A stretch of DNA of 64,000 nt from Pseudomonas palleroniana (GTDB lineage Bacteria > Pseudomonadota > Gammaproteobacteria > Pseudomonadales > Pseudomonadaceae), in contig NZ_PYWX01000012.1 in the NCBI RefSeq assembly GCF_003031675.1, forward strand, positions 47,084-111,083. The letters run 5' to 3'. The notes under the pieces are model-generated. The model did not search any database, was not told the DNA's origin, and worked only from the letters and a program-made list of their open reading frames with translations. Positions 15,847-26,253 of this stretch are shown one piece after another. Both the position numbers and the translations under genes were made by a program. How positions within the stretch are numbered: position 1 is the first letter of the stretch; each line of letters starts with the position of its first letter.

Positions 15847-17400
15847 CTACGCGGTCTTCCGATCATGATGGTTTTGGCTGAGCGCGGCGGCGAGCACCTG
15901 TTCCTGGGTGAGGTCTTCATTGATAAAGTCGCCACGCAGTTGCCCGTCGCCGATCACCAGCACGCGGTTGGACACGCCCAGCACTTCGGCCAGTTCCGAG
16001 GAAACCATGATGATCGACACGCCTTCGGCCGCCAGTGCGCTCATCAGCTTGTAGATCTCGTACTTGGCGCCCACGTCCACGCCGCGGGTGGGTTCATCGA
16101 GGATCAGCACCTTGGGCTTGGCCATCAACATCTTCGCCAGCACGGCTTTTTGCTGATTGCCACCGGACAGGCTGGTGATCGACAGCGACGGGCTGGCCGT
16201 CTTGAGGTGCAGGCGGGCGATCTGTTGCTCGATGCTGCCCAACTCGGCTTCGGCATCGATGCGCGTCAGGTATGAGTAGGTTTCCAGCACGGTCAGGGTG
16301 ATGTTCTGGCCCACCCCGAAATCCGGAATGATGCCTTGGCGCTTACGGTCTTCGGGCACCATGCACAGCCCCGCGCGGATCGACTTGAGCGGCGTGCGCG
16401 TGTCGACCGGCACGCCGTCCAGCCACACTTCGCCGCTGTGGCGGCCGGGGTAGGCGCCGAACAGCGCCGATACCAGTTCCGTGCGTCCGGCGCCCACCAG
16501 CCCGGCGATGCCGAGGATTTCCCCGCGCCTGAGCACAAAGGAAATATCGTCAACGCGTTTGCGCTTGGGGTTGTCGACGTCATAACAGGTGACGTTGCGT
16601 GCTTCGAAAATCACTTCGCCCACCGCGTGGGGTTCGGTGGGGTAGAGGTTGTTCATCTCGCGGCCGACCATCTGGGTGATGATCTGCGGGATATCCATGT
16701 CGGCCATGGCGGTGGTCGCGATGTGTTTGCCGTCGCGGATCACGGCAATGGTGTCGCACACCGCCGCCACTTCATCGAGCTTGTGGGAGATGTACACGCA
16801 GGCCACGCCCTTGGCCTTGAGGTCTCGGATGATATCCAGCAGCACCTCGATTTCCGACCGGGTCAGGGCCGAGGAGGGCTCATCGAGGATCAACAGGCGT
16901 GCCTGTTTGTTCAGGGCCTTGGCGATTTCCACCAGTTGCTGGTAACCGCCGCCGTACTGCGACACCGGCAGCGCCACGTTCATGTCCGGCACCTTGAGTT
17001 CGCGCATCAAGGCTTCGGCGCGGTGGAGCATGGCCGGGTAGTTCATGCGCCCGCCGGGCAAGGTCAGCTCGTGGCCCATGAAGATGTTTTCGGCCACCGA
17101 CAGGTCAGGCACCAGGGTCAGTTCCTGGTGAATGATGACGATGCCGGCGGCCTCGGTTTCGCTGATGGACTGGGCCTTGAGCGGTTGCCCATCCCAGAGG
17201 ATTTCACCGTCCCAGGTGCCGTGCGGATAGACCGCCGACAGCACCTTCATCAAGGTGGATTTACCGGCGCCGTTCTCACCGCACAGGCCGACACATTCCC
17301 CCGGCCGCACGTTGATATCGATACCGTTCAGGGCGGGCACACCGCCAAAGGTCTTGACGATGCCGCGCATTTGCAACAGGTAGTCGGACATGACCATCAT
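15847..17400 (-). CDS. xylG: xylose ABC transporter ATP-binding protein XylG
   Basis: This 517-residue protein has two tandem ABC domains, as usual for CUT2 sugar importers. The first has Walker [10 protein letters not shown] near residue 40 and Walker [12 protein letters not shown]. The second has the signature LSGGNQQK and Walker [13 protein letters not shown]. It powers uptake of xylose through XylH. The ATG at 17400 overlaps the xylF stop as ATGA; an alternative in-frame ATG at 17391 (MSDYLLQ) is equally credible. Confidence 0.95.
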   Translation of the reverse strand: MMVMSDYLLQMRGIVKTFGGVPALNGIDINVRPGECVGLCGENGAGKSTLMKVLSAVYPHGTWDGEILWDGQPLKAQSISETEAAGIVIIHQELTLVPDLSVAENIFMGHELTLPGGRMNYPAMLHRAEALMRELKVPDMNVALPVSQYGGGYQQLVEIAKALNKQARLLILDEPSSALTRSEIEVLLDIIRDLKAKGVACVYISHKLDEVAAVCDTIAVIRDGKHIATTAMADMDIPQIITQMVGREMNNLYPTEPHAVGEVIFEARNVTCYDVDNPKRKRVDDISFVLRRGEILGIAGLVGAGRTELVSALFGAYPGRHSGEVWLDGVPVDTRTPLKSIRAGLCMVPEDRKRQGIIPDFGVGQNITLTVLETYSYLTRIDAEAELGSIEQQIARLHLKTASPSLSITSLSGGNQQKAVLAKMLMAKPKVLILDEPTRGVDVGAKYEIYKLMSALAAEGVSIIMVSSELAEVLGVSNRVLVIGDGQLRGDFINEDLTQEQVLAAALSQNHHDRKTA

Positions 17401-18398
17401 TGTCCGGCAATCTGTGCCTTGGTATAGAACCCGTCCTTCTCCAACAGGTCGATGTTGGCCTTGGTCAGCGGGGTGGGCGTGAGCAGGATGGTGTCGACCT
17501 TTTTGCTGCCGTTGTCGTATTGCGAGCTGTAGCTAGGTTTTTCATTGCGCGCCAGTTGTACCGAGAGCTTGGCCGCCTCGGTGGCGATCAGCTTGAGCGG
17601 CTTGTACACGGTCATGGTCTGGGTGCCGTCGAGCACGCGCTTCACGGCGGCCAGGTCAGCATCCTGCCCCGAGATCGGCACCTTGCCGGCCAGCTTCTGT
17701 GCGGCCAGGGCCTGAATCGCACCGCCGGCGGTGGCGTCGTTGGAAGCGACGATGGCGTCGATCTTGTTGTCGTTACGGGTCAGGGCGTTTTCGACGATGC
17801 TGAGGGCCTCGGTAGGGTTCCATTCCTTGACCCACTGCTGGCCGACAATCTTGATGTCGCCCTTGTCGATGGCCGGTTGCAGCACCTTCATCTGGCCTTC
17901 GCGCAGGACCTTGGCGTTGTTGTCGGTGGGGGCGCCGCCGAGCAGGAAGTAATTGCCCTTGGGCGCCGCTTGCAGCACACCGCTGGCCTGCATCTCGCCG
18001 ACTTTTTCGTTATCGAAGGAGATGTACGCGTCGATATCGGCATTGAGGATCAGGCGATCATAGGACACCACCTTGATCCCGGCCTTCTTGGCTTCGGCGA
18101 CGGCGTTGGTGAGTACGGTCGCGTTGAACGGCACGATGACGATCACATCGACACCACGGGAGATCAGGTTTTCGATCTGGGAAATCTGCTTCTGCTCGTT
18201 GGCGTCGGCCGACTGTACAAACACTTTGGCATCGAGCTTTTCGGCTGCCGCCACAAAGTAGTCGCGGTCGCGGGACCAGCGTTCCAGACGCAGGTCGTCG
18301 ATGGAAAAGCCGATTTTCGGGTGAGCGGAATCAGCCATCGCCGGCAGGGCGAGCAAGGCCAGGGCAGAGGCAAGAAGAGTGCGTTTGAATGACTTCAT
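17397..18398 (-). CDS. xylF: xylose-binding periplasmic protein XylF
   Basis: This protein of 333 residues has a signal peptide (residues 1-22, [17 protein letters not shown]) and a periplasmic sugar-binding fold of the ribose-binding class. Typical segments are [30 protein letters not shown] and VISYDR-like VVSYDRLI, and [13 protein letters not shown]. It delivers D-xylose to XylGH. ATG 18398 is chosen because it gives the signal peptide and has AAGGACG upstream; the open frame continues upstream into a REPIN. The gene is separated from xylA by that REPIN, which may tune relative expression. Confidence 0.95.
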   Translation of the reverse strand: MKSFKRTLLASALALLALPAMADSAHPKIGFSIDDLRLERWSRDRDYFVAAAEKLDAKVFVQSADANEQKQISQIENLISRGVDVIVIVPFNATVLTNAVAEAKKAGIKVVSYDRLILNADIDAYISFDNEKVGEMQASGVLQAAPKGNYFLLGGAPTDNNAKVLREGQMKVLQPAIDKGDIKIVGQQWVKEWNPTEALSIVENALTRNDNKIDAIVASNDATAGGAIQALAAQKLAGKVPISGQDADLAAVKRVLDGTQTMTVYKPLKLIATEAAKLSVQLARNEKPSYSSQYDNGSKKVDTILLTPTPLTKANIDLLEKDGFYTKAQIAGQ

Positions 18399-18432
18399 AG
18401 TGGTGCGTCCTTTTATTGTTGTAGTAAGACTC

Positions 18433-18567
18433 TGTAGTGAGCGGGCTCGCCCCGCGCTGGGTGGCGCAGCCGCCCCAAAACCAGGCACCGCGGTCTTCCT
18501 GACATAGCGTAGCGTCCCTGTCTGGGGCGGCTGCGCCACCCAGCGCGGGGCGAGCCCGCTCACTACA
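18433..18567. repeat. REPIN-like long palindrome, class GTAGTGAGCGGGCT
   Basis: This 135-base imperfect palindrome has arms of about 40 bases (TGTAGTGAGCGGGCTCGCCC and complement) and lies between xylA and xylF. A second copy with the same arms is at 33314-33450, so this is a dispersed family distinct from the GTGGGAGGGGGCTTGC class. In the xyl transcript it would fold into a long stem. Confidence 0.85.
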
Positions 18568-18568
18568 A

Positions 18569-19885
18569 TCAGCTGTAGATAAAGCGGTTCACGACACCTT
18601 CGAGCATTTCCTGTCGCCCGCTCACAGCCTGCGGGTTCAGCTCATGGGCAAACGCATGCTCGGCCAGGGACTCCAGGCTGTACTCGCCGGCCAGTACGGC
18701 CTGGCCCAGCGGCTGTCGCCAACCGGCATAACGCTGGTCCTTGAATTGTTGCAAGCGGTCGTTCTGCACCATGGCGGCTGCGCGTTCCAACGCCAGGGCC
18801 AAGACATCCATGGCGGCCACGTGCCCGTGGAACAGATCGACTTCGTCCAGGCTTTGGCGACGGACCTTGGAGTCGAAATTGTAGCCGCCATTCTTGAAAC
18901 CACCGGCCTTGAGGATTTCATAAGTGGCGAGGGTCATTTCCTCGACGCTGTTGGGGAACTGGTCGGTGTCCCAGCCGTTCTGCGGGTCGCCACGGTTGGC
19001 ATCAATGCTGCCGAAAATGCCAAGGGACACGGCGGTGGCAATCTCATGCTGAAAACTGTGCCCGGCCAGGGTCGCGTGGTTGGCCTCGATGTTCACCTTG
19101 ATCTCCTGTTCCAGGCCGTACTCATGCAGGAAGCCGAACACCGTGGCGCTGTCGTAATCGTACTGGTGCTTGGTCGGCTCCTGGGGCTTGGGCTCGATCA
19201 GCAGGTCGCCCTTGAAGCCGATCTTGTACTTGTGCTCCACCACCATGCGCATAAACCGGCCGAGCTGCTCGCGTTCGCGCTTGAGGTCGGTATTGAGCAG
19301 GGTTTCATAGCCCTCGCGACCGCCCCACAGCACGTAGTTGGAGCCCTTGAGCCGCAAGGTGGCGTTCATTGCACTGCACACCTGGGCGGCCGCATAGGCA
19401 AACACCTCCGGGTCCGGGTTGCTGGCGGCGCCGGCGGCAAAACGCGGGTTGCTGAAGCAGTTGGCGGTGCCCCATAACAGCTGGATGCCGGACTGTTCCT
19501 GATGACGCTCCAGGTGATCGACCATCTGCGCAAAGTTATGGCGATATTCCTTGAGCGAGCTGCCTTCGGGGGCGACGTCCGTGTCGTGAAAGCTGTAGTA
19601 ATCGATGCCCAGTTTGGAGAAGAACTCAAAGGCGGCCTGCGCCTTGCCGATCGCCAGCTCCATCGGCTCGCCGTTGCGCTGCCAGGGCCGCTTGAAGGTG
19701 CCCTGGCCGAACACGTCCGAGCCCGGCCACACAAAGGTGTGCCAATAACAAACGGCCATGCGCAAGTGCTCGCGCATGGGTTTTCCGAGGATCAGTTTGT
19801 TGGCGTCATAGTGGCGGAAGGCGAGGGGCGCGTCGCTGTCGGGGCCTTCGAAGCGGACCTTCTCGACACCAGGGAAATACTGCAT
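18569..19885 (-). CDS. xylA: xylose isomerase
   Basis: This 438-residue enzyme interconverts D-xylose and D-xylulose in the cytoplasm. Family hallmarks are visible: [13 protein letters not shown] at the start, the active-site [12 protein letters not shown] (His-Asp), [33 protein letters not shown] (metal Glu), [14 protein letters not shown] (metal Glu/His) and GSIDANRGD. Length fits class II enzymes. It is the first gene of the xyl operon, divergent from xylR. No xylulokinase gene is visible in the window. Confidence 0.97.
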   Translation of the reverse strand: MQYFPGVEKVRFEGPDSDAPLAFRHYDANKLILGKPMREHLRMAVCYWHTFVWPGSDVFGQGTFKRPWQRNGEPMELAIGKAQAAFEFFSKLGIDYYSFHDTDVAPEGSSLKEYRHNFAQMVDHLERHQEQSGIQLLWGTANCFSNPRFAAGAASNPDPEVFAYAAAQVCSAMNATLRLKGSNYVLWGGREGYETLLNTDLKREREQLGRFMRMVVEHKYKIGFKGDLLIEPKPQEPTKHQYDYDSATVFGFLHEYGLEQEIKVNIEANHATLAGHSFQHEIATAVSLGIFGSIDANRGDPQNGWDTDQFPNSVEEMTLATYEILKAGGFKNGGYNFDSKVRRQSLDEVDLFHGHVAAMDVLALALERAAAMVQNDRLQQFKDQRYAGWRQPLGQAVLAGEYSLESLAEHAFAHELNPQAVSGRQEMLEGVVNRFIYS

Positions 19886-19951
19886 GGCGTTTTCCTTATT
19901 GTTCTTGGCGGTGTCTGGATACTAGCAACGGCGTTGGGCCCGCCGATTATG

Positions 19952-19978
19952 AAAATCACCAAGGGAGGGTGCGATTTT
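19952..19978. promoter_or_regulatory. possible XylR operator in the xylA-xylR intergenic region
   Basis: An inverted repeat AAAATC-N15-GATTTT lies between the divergent xylA and xylR starts, 67 bases upstream of xylA. Its position suits an activator or repressor site, but half-sites are short and no consensus was tested. Confidence 0.3.
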
Positions 19979-20024
19979 GAGTGGCGGGGTTTAGTCTGTG
20001 GCGACTGGCCTCAGGACAAAAACA

Positions 20025-21200
20025 ATGAAAACCCTACCGCCCGTTCACCGTATCGCCCTGTTGTTCAACGGCAGCAAAATCTACGATCGCGGCATCATCG
20101 CGGGCATCGGCAACTACCTGAGCAGTACCCGTGCCTCGTGGGATCTGTTCCTGGAGGAAGACTTCCTGTGCCGCCTCAAAGGCATCGAGCATTGGCAGGG
20201 CGACGGCATCATTGCGGACTTCGACGACCCGCTGATCGGCGAAGCGCTGGCCGGGAGCCGCTTGCCGGTGGTGGCGGTGGGCGGCTCCTACGAGGACGTG
20301 CGTGCCTACCCCAAGGGCATTCCTTATGTGGCCACCGACAATCATGGCCTGATGAAGCTGGCGTATGAACATCTGATCGAGGCGGGGTTGACCCGGTTTG
20401 CCTGTTTCAGCTTGCCGCCGGCCCAGGCCAACCGCTGGGCGCAGGAGCGCGAAAAGGCCTTTCGCAGCCTGTTGACGCGTGATGGTGTGCCGGTGGAGAT
20501 CTATCGCGGCCTGGGCACCAGCGCACCGCTGTGGGACAGCGCGGTGGAGCAGCAGATCGCCTGGCTGGAGAGCCTGCCCAAACCCATCGGCATCATCGCC
20601 GTCACCGACGCCCGTGCCCGGCAACTGCTGCAAGCCTGCCTGACGGCCGGGATCGCCGTGCCGGAAGAAGTGGCGTTGATCGGTATCGACAACGACCCGC
20701 TGACCCGCACCCTCACGCGGGTGCCGCTGAGTTCGGTGATCCAGGGCACCGAGACCATGGGCCGTACCGCCGCCGCCCTGTTGCACCAGATGCTGCACGG
20801 CAAACCTTGCGCCGGTACGCAGATCCTGGTGCCGCCGGAGGCGATCAACGTGCAAGCCTCCAGCCTGCACCAACCCTTGGGCAACCCCTACGTGATGCAG
20901 GCGTTGCTGTTTATCCGCCAATACGCATGCCAGGGTATCAAGACCGCCCAGGTGGCGGCCTATGTGGGCGTATCACGCTCATCCCTGGAGTCGCACTTTC
21001 GCAAGGAACGTGGCTGCAGCGTGCACGACGAGATCCTGCGCTTCAAACTGGCGGCCGCCGCCAAGGGCCTGGAGAACCACCGCGTGGCGATTGCCGAGGT
21101 TGCCGCGCGCTGCGGCTTCAAATCGGCGCAGTACCTGCACACGGTGTTTCGCCGGGAGTTCGGCTGCACGCCACGCGAATATCAGCAGGGCGCGGCCTAG
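20025..21200 (+). CDS. xylR: XylR-type transcriptional activator (periplasmic-binding-like + AraC HTH)
   Basis: This 391-residue regulator has an N-terminal LacI/ribose-binding-type ligand domain (ALLFNGSKIYDRGIIAGIG; later GIIAVTDARARQLLQA and VALIGIDND) and a C-terminal AraC helix-turn-helix pair (about 290-390, ending AQYLHTVFRREFGCTPREYQ). This architecture is that of XylR, which binds xylose and activates the xyl operon. Divergent from xylA, as expected. ATG 20025 follows AGGAC; the longer frame from 19998 has no advantage. The stop overlaps that of the convergent oprB gene by a few bases. Confidence 0.92.
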   Translation: MKTLPPVHRIALLFNGSKIYDRGIIAGIGNYLSSTRASWDLFLEEDFLCRLKGIEHWQGDGIIADFDDPLIGEALAGSRLPVVAVGGSYEDVRAYPKGIPYVATDNHGLMKLAYEHLIEAGLTRFACFSLPPAQANRWAQEREKAFRSLLTRDGVPVEIYRGLGTSAPLWDSAVEQQIAWLESLPKPIGIIAVTDARARQLLQACLTAGIAVPEEVALIGIDNDPLTRTLTRVPLSSVIQGTETMGRTAAALLHQMLHGKPCAGTQILVPPEAINVQASSLHQPLGNPYVMQALLFIRQYACQGIKTAQVAAYVGVSRSSLESHFRKERGCSVHDEILRFKLAAAAKGLENHRVAIAEVAARCGFKSAQYLHTVFRREFGCTPREYQQGAA

Positions 21201-22462
21201 AACACGGCTTTGACCTGCAACCCCACGACCAGCGCGTTATCGATGTTCTCACCCGAAAACGCGCCCGGCTCGATGATGTATTGCACATCCGGGCGCAGGG
21301 TCAGCCAGGGCGTGGCCTGGTAGCCATAGCTGAGTTCGATCAACTGCTCGGCATTGTTCAGGTCGGGATACTCGGTCCCCGCCTTGAAGGCCGCCAGTTC
21401 CTGTACGTCACGGCTGCGAGGGTTCGGCACCGCACGGCCGTAACCCAGGGCGAGGGTATCGCGTGGCCGACCTTCGAAGGGCTTGTACAGCACCAATCCT
21501 GCGCCGTACCACTTGCTGAACGGCGACGCTGCTTCACTGGCTGCCGAGTACTGACCGAAAGCATGCAGCGTGCGCCCGGCGGAGGCCTCGGAGGCCCACA
21601 CCGCCTGGTCGATCAGCAGGTAATGGCCGCCACGCCCGTTGACCTCTTTATTGCTGCCGATGCGTTTGACGTTGGAGCTGTCGTAGTAATAACCCAGCTT
21701 GTACTCACCGGGCAGCGGGCCTGCGTGTTTGTACACCAGTTCGATCGGCACCACGGTGCCGGTGGTGTGTTTCGGGTCCAGGCGCCAGGCGCGGCTGGAG
21801 TTACCGTTGCTCTCGGGGTCGACGTTGAAGGCTGCGACGCGCAGTTGCCAGGACGGTGAGAAATCGTATTTCACGCGGGCACCCAGGCGCGCATTCGGGT
21901 AGTTGGTCCAGCCGCTGCCGCCGGACATGTTCAGCGGATGCCCGCAGAAACCGGCGTTCATGAAGTTGCAGAGGATGCCGCTGTCCAGGCCGCCGAGGTC
22001 ATTGCCCATGGCCATGTAGCCCAGCTTGACATTAAGCGCTGGGGTGAACAGCGTGCGCTCGTAGCTCAGTTCGGTGAGGCGGGTGTAGAGGCCGCCGTAG
22101 TTTTCCTGGATCGGCAGGCGGTTACCCACCAGATCCTCGGAAGCGCTGTTGCCGCGACGGTCATTGATCGTGACCTGGATGCGGTCGCCATGGTTGAAGC
22201 CGTAGAGCTTGCCCAGGTCGAACTGCACGCCGAGCTTGAGGTTCTGCGAGTAGCGTGCCGCACGGTGTTGGCCGCCGTCGGCGTTGTAGGCGGTCTCGCC
22301 GCTGTAGTCGCCGGTGAAGCGAATGCCTTGCTCGTCGAGTTCACGGCGCAGGCCGCCCCAGTCGCCGGTCAAGGTGGTGTCGTCGGCTTGTGCGGGCAGC
22401 GCGGCGCCAAAGGCCAGGCCCAGCAACAGGCGCCCAATGGACGTAGGAGAAACGGGGAACAT
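21197..22462 (-). CDS. oprB: carbohydrate-selective porin OprB
   Basis: This outer-membrane protein of 421 residues has a signal peptide (about 1-21, ending PAQA|DD). TLTGDWGGLRRELDEQGI is the typical N-terminal segment of OprB porins, and the rest shows alternating beta strands ending in aromatic Phe. It lets glucose and related sugars cross the outer membrane. It lies just downstream of gcd on the same strand (57 bases) and next to xylR, so it links sugar entry with periplasmic oxidation and xylose uptake. Confidence 0.93.
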   Translation of the reverse strand: MFPVSPTSIGRLLLGLAFGAALPAQADDTTLTGDWGGLRRELDEQGIRFTGDYSGETAYNADGGQHRAARYSQNLKLGVQFDLGKLYGFNHGDRIQVTINDRRGNSASEDLVGNRLPIQENYGGLYTRLTELSYERTLFTPALNVKLGYMAMGNDLGGLDSGILCNFMNAGFCGHPLNMSGGSGWTNYPNARLGARVKYDFSPSWQLRVAAFNVDPESNGNSSRAWRLDPKHTTGTVVPIELVYKHAGPLPGEYKLGYYYDSSNVKRIGSNKEVNGRGGHYLLIDQAVWASEASAGRTLHAFGQYSAASEAASPFSKWYGAGLVLYKPFEGRPRDTLALGYGRAVPNPRSRDVQELAAFKAGTEYPDLNNAEQLIELSYGYQATPWLTLRPDVQYIIEPGAFSGENIDNALVVGLQVKAVF

Positions 22463-22518
22463 GCAGGTTCTTCCAAATAGACGGCGCGGTGCCGAAGCAC
22501 CGCGCAAACACAGGGTTT

Positions 22519-24927
22519 TTATGGCAGGGCGTAGGCGATCACGTAGTCGCCACGGTCGGTGGACTGGCGTGCGCCACCTGCGGTGATGACCACGTACTGC
22601 TTGCCGGTTTTCGGCGAGACGTAGGTCATCGGGCCACCCTGGCTGCCGACGGGCAGGCGGGCTTTCCAGATTTCTTCACCGTTGCCGCTGTTGAAGGCGC
22701 GCAGGTAGAAGTCTTGGGTACCGGCGATAAAGATCAGGCCGCCCTGGGTCGACAGCGTACCGCCAAGGGTCGGCAGGCCGATCTTGATCGGCAGGTGCAT
22801 GCGGATACCCAGCGGGCCGGTGTCTTCCACGGTGCCGACCGGCACTTGCCAGGCGACTTTCTGGGTCTTCATGTCGATCGCGGTCAGGGTGCCGAACGGC
22901 GGCGCCTGGCATGGAATACCGGCCACCGACAGGAAGCGGTTTTTGTTCACCGCATACGGCGTGCCCTTGAGCGGTACCGCGCCCATGCCGGTGTTGAGTG
23001 CTTCACCGCCGGACGAGGCCTGGGCGCGGTTCTGCGACGGGATCATCTGGATCCACAGGCCCAGGCGCATGTCGTTGACGAAGATAAAGCCGTGCACCGG
23101 GTCGGTGGAAATACTGCCCCAGTTCATGCCGCCCAGGGAACCTGGGAAGCTCAGCGATTTATCGGTGCCCGGCGCGGTGTACAGGCCGTCGTAGCGCATG
23201 CCCTTGAAGTCGATGCGGCACAGCAACTGGTCGTACGGCGTGGCACCCCACATGTCCGCCTCGGTCAGGGTTTGCGCGCCGATCTGCGGCATACCCAGCG
23301 ATTTGGGCTGGGTCAGCGAGTAAGGCTCGTTGGGGATGTTCGCCGCCTTGACGGGCACTTCCTTGACGTCGGTCAGCGGCTTGCCGGTGGCACGGTCGAG
23401 CACATAGATCTGCCCGGCCTTGGTGCCGATCACCACGGCGGGCACGGCTTTGTCGCTACCCGGTGGGGTGAAGTCGATCAGGCTCGGCTGCATCGGCAGG
23501 TCGAAGTCCCACAGGTCGTTGTGGACGGTCTGGTAGACCCATTTTTCGCTGCCGGTGGAGGCATCCAGCGCCAACACCGAGGCGCCGTATTTATGGTTGA
23601 GCTGGGTGCGTTCCACGCCATAGATATCGGTGGAGGAACTGCCCATCGGCAAGAACACGGTGTTCATCAACGGGTCATAGGACATCGGTGCCCAGCTGTT
23701 CGGCGTACTGCGCACATACGTGCTGCCGGCTGCGGGGGCTTGCTTGTCTTCGGGGTTGCCCGGGTCGAAGGCCCAGCGCATTTTGCCGCTGATTACGTCG
23801 AAACCCCGGATCACGCCGCCGGGCATGTCGGTCTGCACGTTATCCGCCACGCGCCCGCCGACCACCACGGTGGTGCCGGCCATCAAGGGTGCCGAGGACA
23901 ATTGGTAGTAGCTGTCCGGTACATCGCCCAGGCCGGCTTTCAAGTCCACCTGGCCATGGGTGCCGAAGTCTTCGCAGAATTTACCGGTATCGGCATCCAC
24001 GGCGATCAGGCGTGCATCAATGGTGTTGGTCAGCAGGCGACGCTGGCATTGCGCACCGGCCGGTACGCTGGCGGCGAGGATCGGCGAGCTGTTGGGCTGC
24101 GTCGGTTGGGCAATCGGCGCGGTGGCGTCGAAATACGCCATGCCACGGCAGCGCTGCCACACCGCCGACTTGGCGTTGATCTCGTTCTTCCACAGCTCTT
24201 TGCCGGTGTCGGCATCCAGCGCAATCAGGTTGTTGTGGGGGGTGCAGATAAACACCTTATTGCCGATCTGCAACGGTGTCAGTTGGTCTTCGGCACCGTT
24301 GCCGTCGCTGATCGCCACGTCGCCGGTGTGGTAGGTCCAGGCCACCTTGAGCTTATTGATGGTGTCGCGGTTGATCTGGTCCAGTGCGGCAAAGCGGCTG
24401 CCGCCTTCGGTATTGCCGTAGTGAGCCCAGTCTTTTTGCGCGTCGGCCGCAGCGACCGGCGTGATGCCAGGGCCTTGACCGGTCGACGCTACGCTTGGGT
24501 GGGCGACAAACATATTGCCTGCCGCAACCGCCACGCCCACCGCCAACACGGCGGCAATCGCATAGGCGCCCCGTGCCGGCCGGTTGACCAGCAGCGGGTA
24601 CACCAGCGCCACGACCACGCCGATCACCGCGAACATGAACAGTCGCGAGAACATCGGCCAGAACACCAGGCCCACATCCGCAATCGCCCACACGGCGGTC
24701 CCTACCAGGAACGTCGCGAACAACCAGGCGCCCGCCGGTTTGCGCTGGGCAATCAACAGCCCCGACACCGCCATCGCCAGGCCGCCGATCAGGAAGTACC
24801 AGGAGCCGCCAAGGCTCACCAGTTTGGCGCCGCCCACGGCCAGCGCCACGCCGAGCAGGGCGATGATGATGCCCAGGCCCAGCAGGAGAAATCTAGAGGC
24901 GCCGGTGGCGCGCGATGCTCGTTTCAT
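22519..24927 (-). CDS. gcd: membrane-bound PQQ-dependent glucose dehydrogenase
   Basis: This 802-residue quinoprotein has five N-terminal membrane helices (about residues 12-150) and then a periplasmic eight-bladed propeller with PQQ-enzyme repeats (DWAHYGNTEGGSRFAALDQIN; WAYHTGD-type AWTYHTGDVA; ALDADTGKELW). It oxidises glucose, and less efficiently xylose and other aldoses, to the lactone and passes electrons to ubiquinone. Co-directional with oprB, 56 bases apart. The neighbouring xyl genes raise the possibility of competition between xylose isomerisation and oxidation to xylonate. Confidence 0.96.
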   Translation of the reverse strand: MKRASRATGASRFLLLGLGIIIALLGVALAVGGAKLVSLGGSWYFLIGGLAMAVSGLLIAQRKPAGAWLFATFLVGTAVWAIADVGLVFWPMFSRLFMFAVIGVVVALVYPLLVNRPARGAYAIAAVLAVGVAVAAGNMFVAHPSVASTGQGPGITPVAAADAQKDWAHYGNTEGGSRFAALDQINRDTINKLKVAWTYHTGDVAISDGNGAEDQLTPLQIGNKVFICTPHNNLIALDADTGKELWKNEINAKSAVWQRCRGMAYFDATAPIAQPTQPNSSPILAASVPAGAQCQRRLLTNTIDARLIAVDADTGKFCEDFGTHGQVDLKAGLGDVPDSYYQLSSAPLMAGTTVVVGGRVADNVQTDMPGGVIRGFDVISGKMRWAFDPGNPEDKQAPAAGSTYVRSTPNSWAPMSYDPLMNTVFLPMGSSSTDIYGVERTQLNHKYGASVLALDASTGSEKWVYQTVHNDLWDFDLPMQPSLIDFTPPGSDKAVPAVVIGTKAGQIYVLDRATGKPLTDVKEVPVKAANIPNEPYSLTQPKSLGMPQIGAQTLTEADMWGATPYDQLLCRIDFKGMRYDGLYTAPGTDKSLSFPGSLGGMNWGSISTDPVHGFIFVNDMRLGLWIQMIPSQNRAQASSGGEALNTGMGAVPLKGTPYAVNKNRFLSVAGIPCQAPPFGTLTAIDMKTQKVAWQVPVGTVEDTGPLGIRMHLPIKIGLPTLGGTLSTQGGLIFIAGTQDFYLRAFNSGNGEEIWKARLPVGSQGGPMTYVSPKTGKQYVVITAGGARQSTDRGDYVIAYALP

Positions 24928-25001
24928 ATCGATAAATGCTCGAAGGTGAGAGGCAGAGGCGCGATTTTAGCAATATAAGTAACCAGTTAGTACATTATGC
25001 T

Positions 25002-25020
25002 CGGTAATAGTCTGTTACCG
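25002..25020. terminator. small hairpin near gcd promoter and bestrophin 3' end
   Basis: A perfect 6-base inverted repeat CGGTAA / TTACCG with a 7-base loop lies between the start of gcd and the 3' end of the bestrophin gene. It could end transcription from upstream genes or be an operator; the sequence does not decide. Confidence 0.3.
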
Positions 25021-25041
25021 GCTCGGCGATGATGCCCGGCG

Positions 25042-25917
25042 TCAAGCCAGGGCATCACGCTGCATGGATTGCAGGTTCTTCTCGATGGTCTCGCAGATGT
25101 TTTCCATCTGTATCTGGTGTTCGCTGGAGCGAAACGGGCTTTGCAGGTCGGTGCCGATGCGTTCGATCGCCAGCAGCATGAAGCCCACCACCGTTGAGGC
25201 CAGCGGGGTGAACCAGCCCAGGGACTCCACCAGGCCCACCGGCACGATCAGGCAAAACAGCGAAATGAACAACCGGGGGAAATACACGTAAGGGTAGGGC
25301 AGCGGCGTATTTGCAATCCGCTCCATGCCGCCCTGGCTGTTGGATAAATCCACCAGCGTCGACTCCAGCCGCGCCAGGCGAATGCTGTCCAGGCGCCCGG
25401 CCTGGTATTCCCGGGCCAGCAAGGTCGCCGAACCGGTGAGCAGGTCATTGGCAAAGTTATTGGTGGCGCCGTTGCGTGCGAACTCGTCTGCGGGAATAAA
25501 CGCACGCACCTCATCAGGGCAAGGGCGACCCCTGAGGTGCGCCGCCAGGCAGTTCACATAGGCGACGTGGCGACGCAACAAAGTCGATTTGATCGGGTTC
25601 ACCTCGCCCTGGACATCATCGAGCAAGGTCAACACCTGGCGGGCGTAGCTGCGCGAGTTGTTGACCATCGCCCCCCACAGCGTGCGCGCTTCCCACCAAC
25701 GGTTATAGGCGCTGCTGTTACGAAAGCTGATCAATACCACCAGGGCCGAACCCAGCAGAGTCAGGGGCATCAGCGGCAGGTTGATCTTGGCATTGAGAAA
25801 CAGCATGAAATCCACCGTGACGGCGATATCCCACAACAGCAGCCAGAACAGCGACCAGCCCACATAACCCATGGTTTTGATGATCAGACGGTATTTCTTG
25901 AGGATCGCGGCTTTCAA
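25042..25917 (-). CDS. bestrophin-family anion channel-like protein
   Basis: This membrane protein of 291 residues belongs to the bacterial bestrophin (YneE/UPF0187) family. Family segments are ILISFRNSSAYNRWWEAR-type VLISFRNSS with NRWWEAR, and the pore-region PYPYVYFPRLFISLFCL, with a C-terminal RIGTDLQSPF. No in-frame ATG precedes the first helix. I chose TTG 25917, which follows GAGGT at suitable spacing and gives the usual family length; a TTG at 26025 gives a 327-residue form without a ribosome site. Likely acts in chloride or other anion flow across the inner membrane. Confidence 0.8.
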   Translation of the reverse strand: MKAAILKKYRLIIKTMGYVGWSLFWLLLWDIAVTVDFMLFLNAKINLPLMPLTLLGSALVVLISFRNSSAYNRWWEARTLWGAMVNNSRSYARQVLTLLDDVQGEVNPIKSTLLRRHVAYVNCLAAHLRGRPCPDEVRAFIPADEFARNGATNNFANDLLTGSATLLAREYQAGRLDSIRLARLESTLVDLSNSQGGMERIANTPLPYPYVYFPRLFISLFCLIVPVGLVESLGWFTPLASTVVGFMLLAIERIGTDLQSPFRSSEHQIQMENICETIEKNLQSMQRDALA

Positions 25918-26253
25918 ATCAAGACCTCGCAGGGAACGGTTGGTAACAGTGCTCTGATTCGGACGTGCGCAGTCTGGGAAAGGTTCGCTGATCAATGCGT
26001 GAATGGAGTTATTCAATAAGTGCAAGGCGTAAATACGGGGGAAGTGTCACAAGAGTTCTCTGGATTGTGCGCAATCAGCGCCTTGGAACAACTTTGGTAT
26101 TGATGATGTGTGGTCGGCCAATCGCTGTACATTGCGCCATCAGGCAAAGCGCCATTACCTGAAGTTTTGCGACGTGATTTGTTGTGGGACCGGGTCACGG
26201 AAACTTCTGTGGCCGAGATCAGTGGAAGACAGTTGGTTGGTCAGGGCTCATTC

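Noticed and set aside
22489..24978. 829-residue open frame antisense to gcd
   Set aside because: It is long only because the GC-rich gcd gene keeps the antisense frame free of stops; the translation is His/Gly/Arg/Val-rich with no domain.
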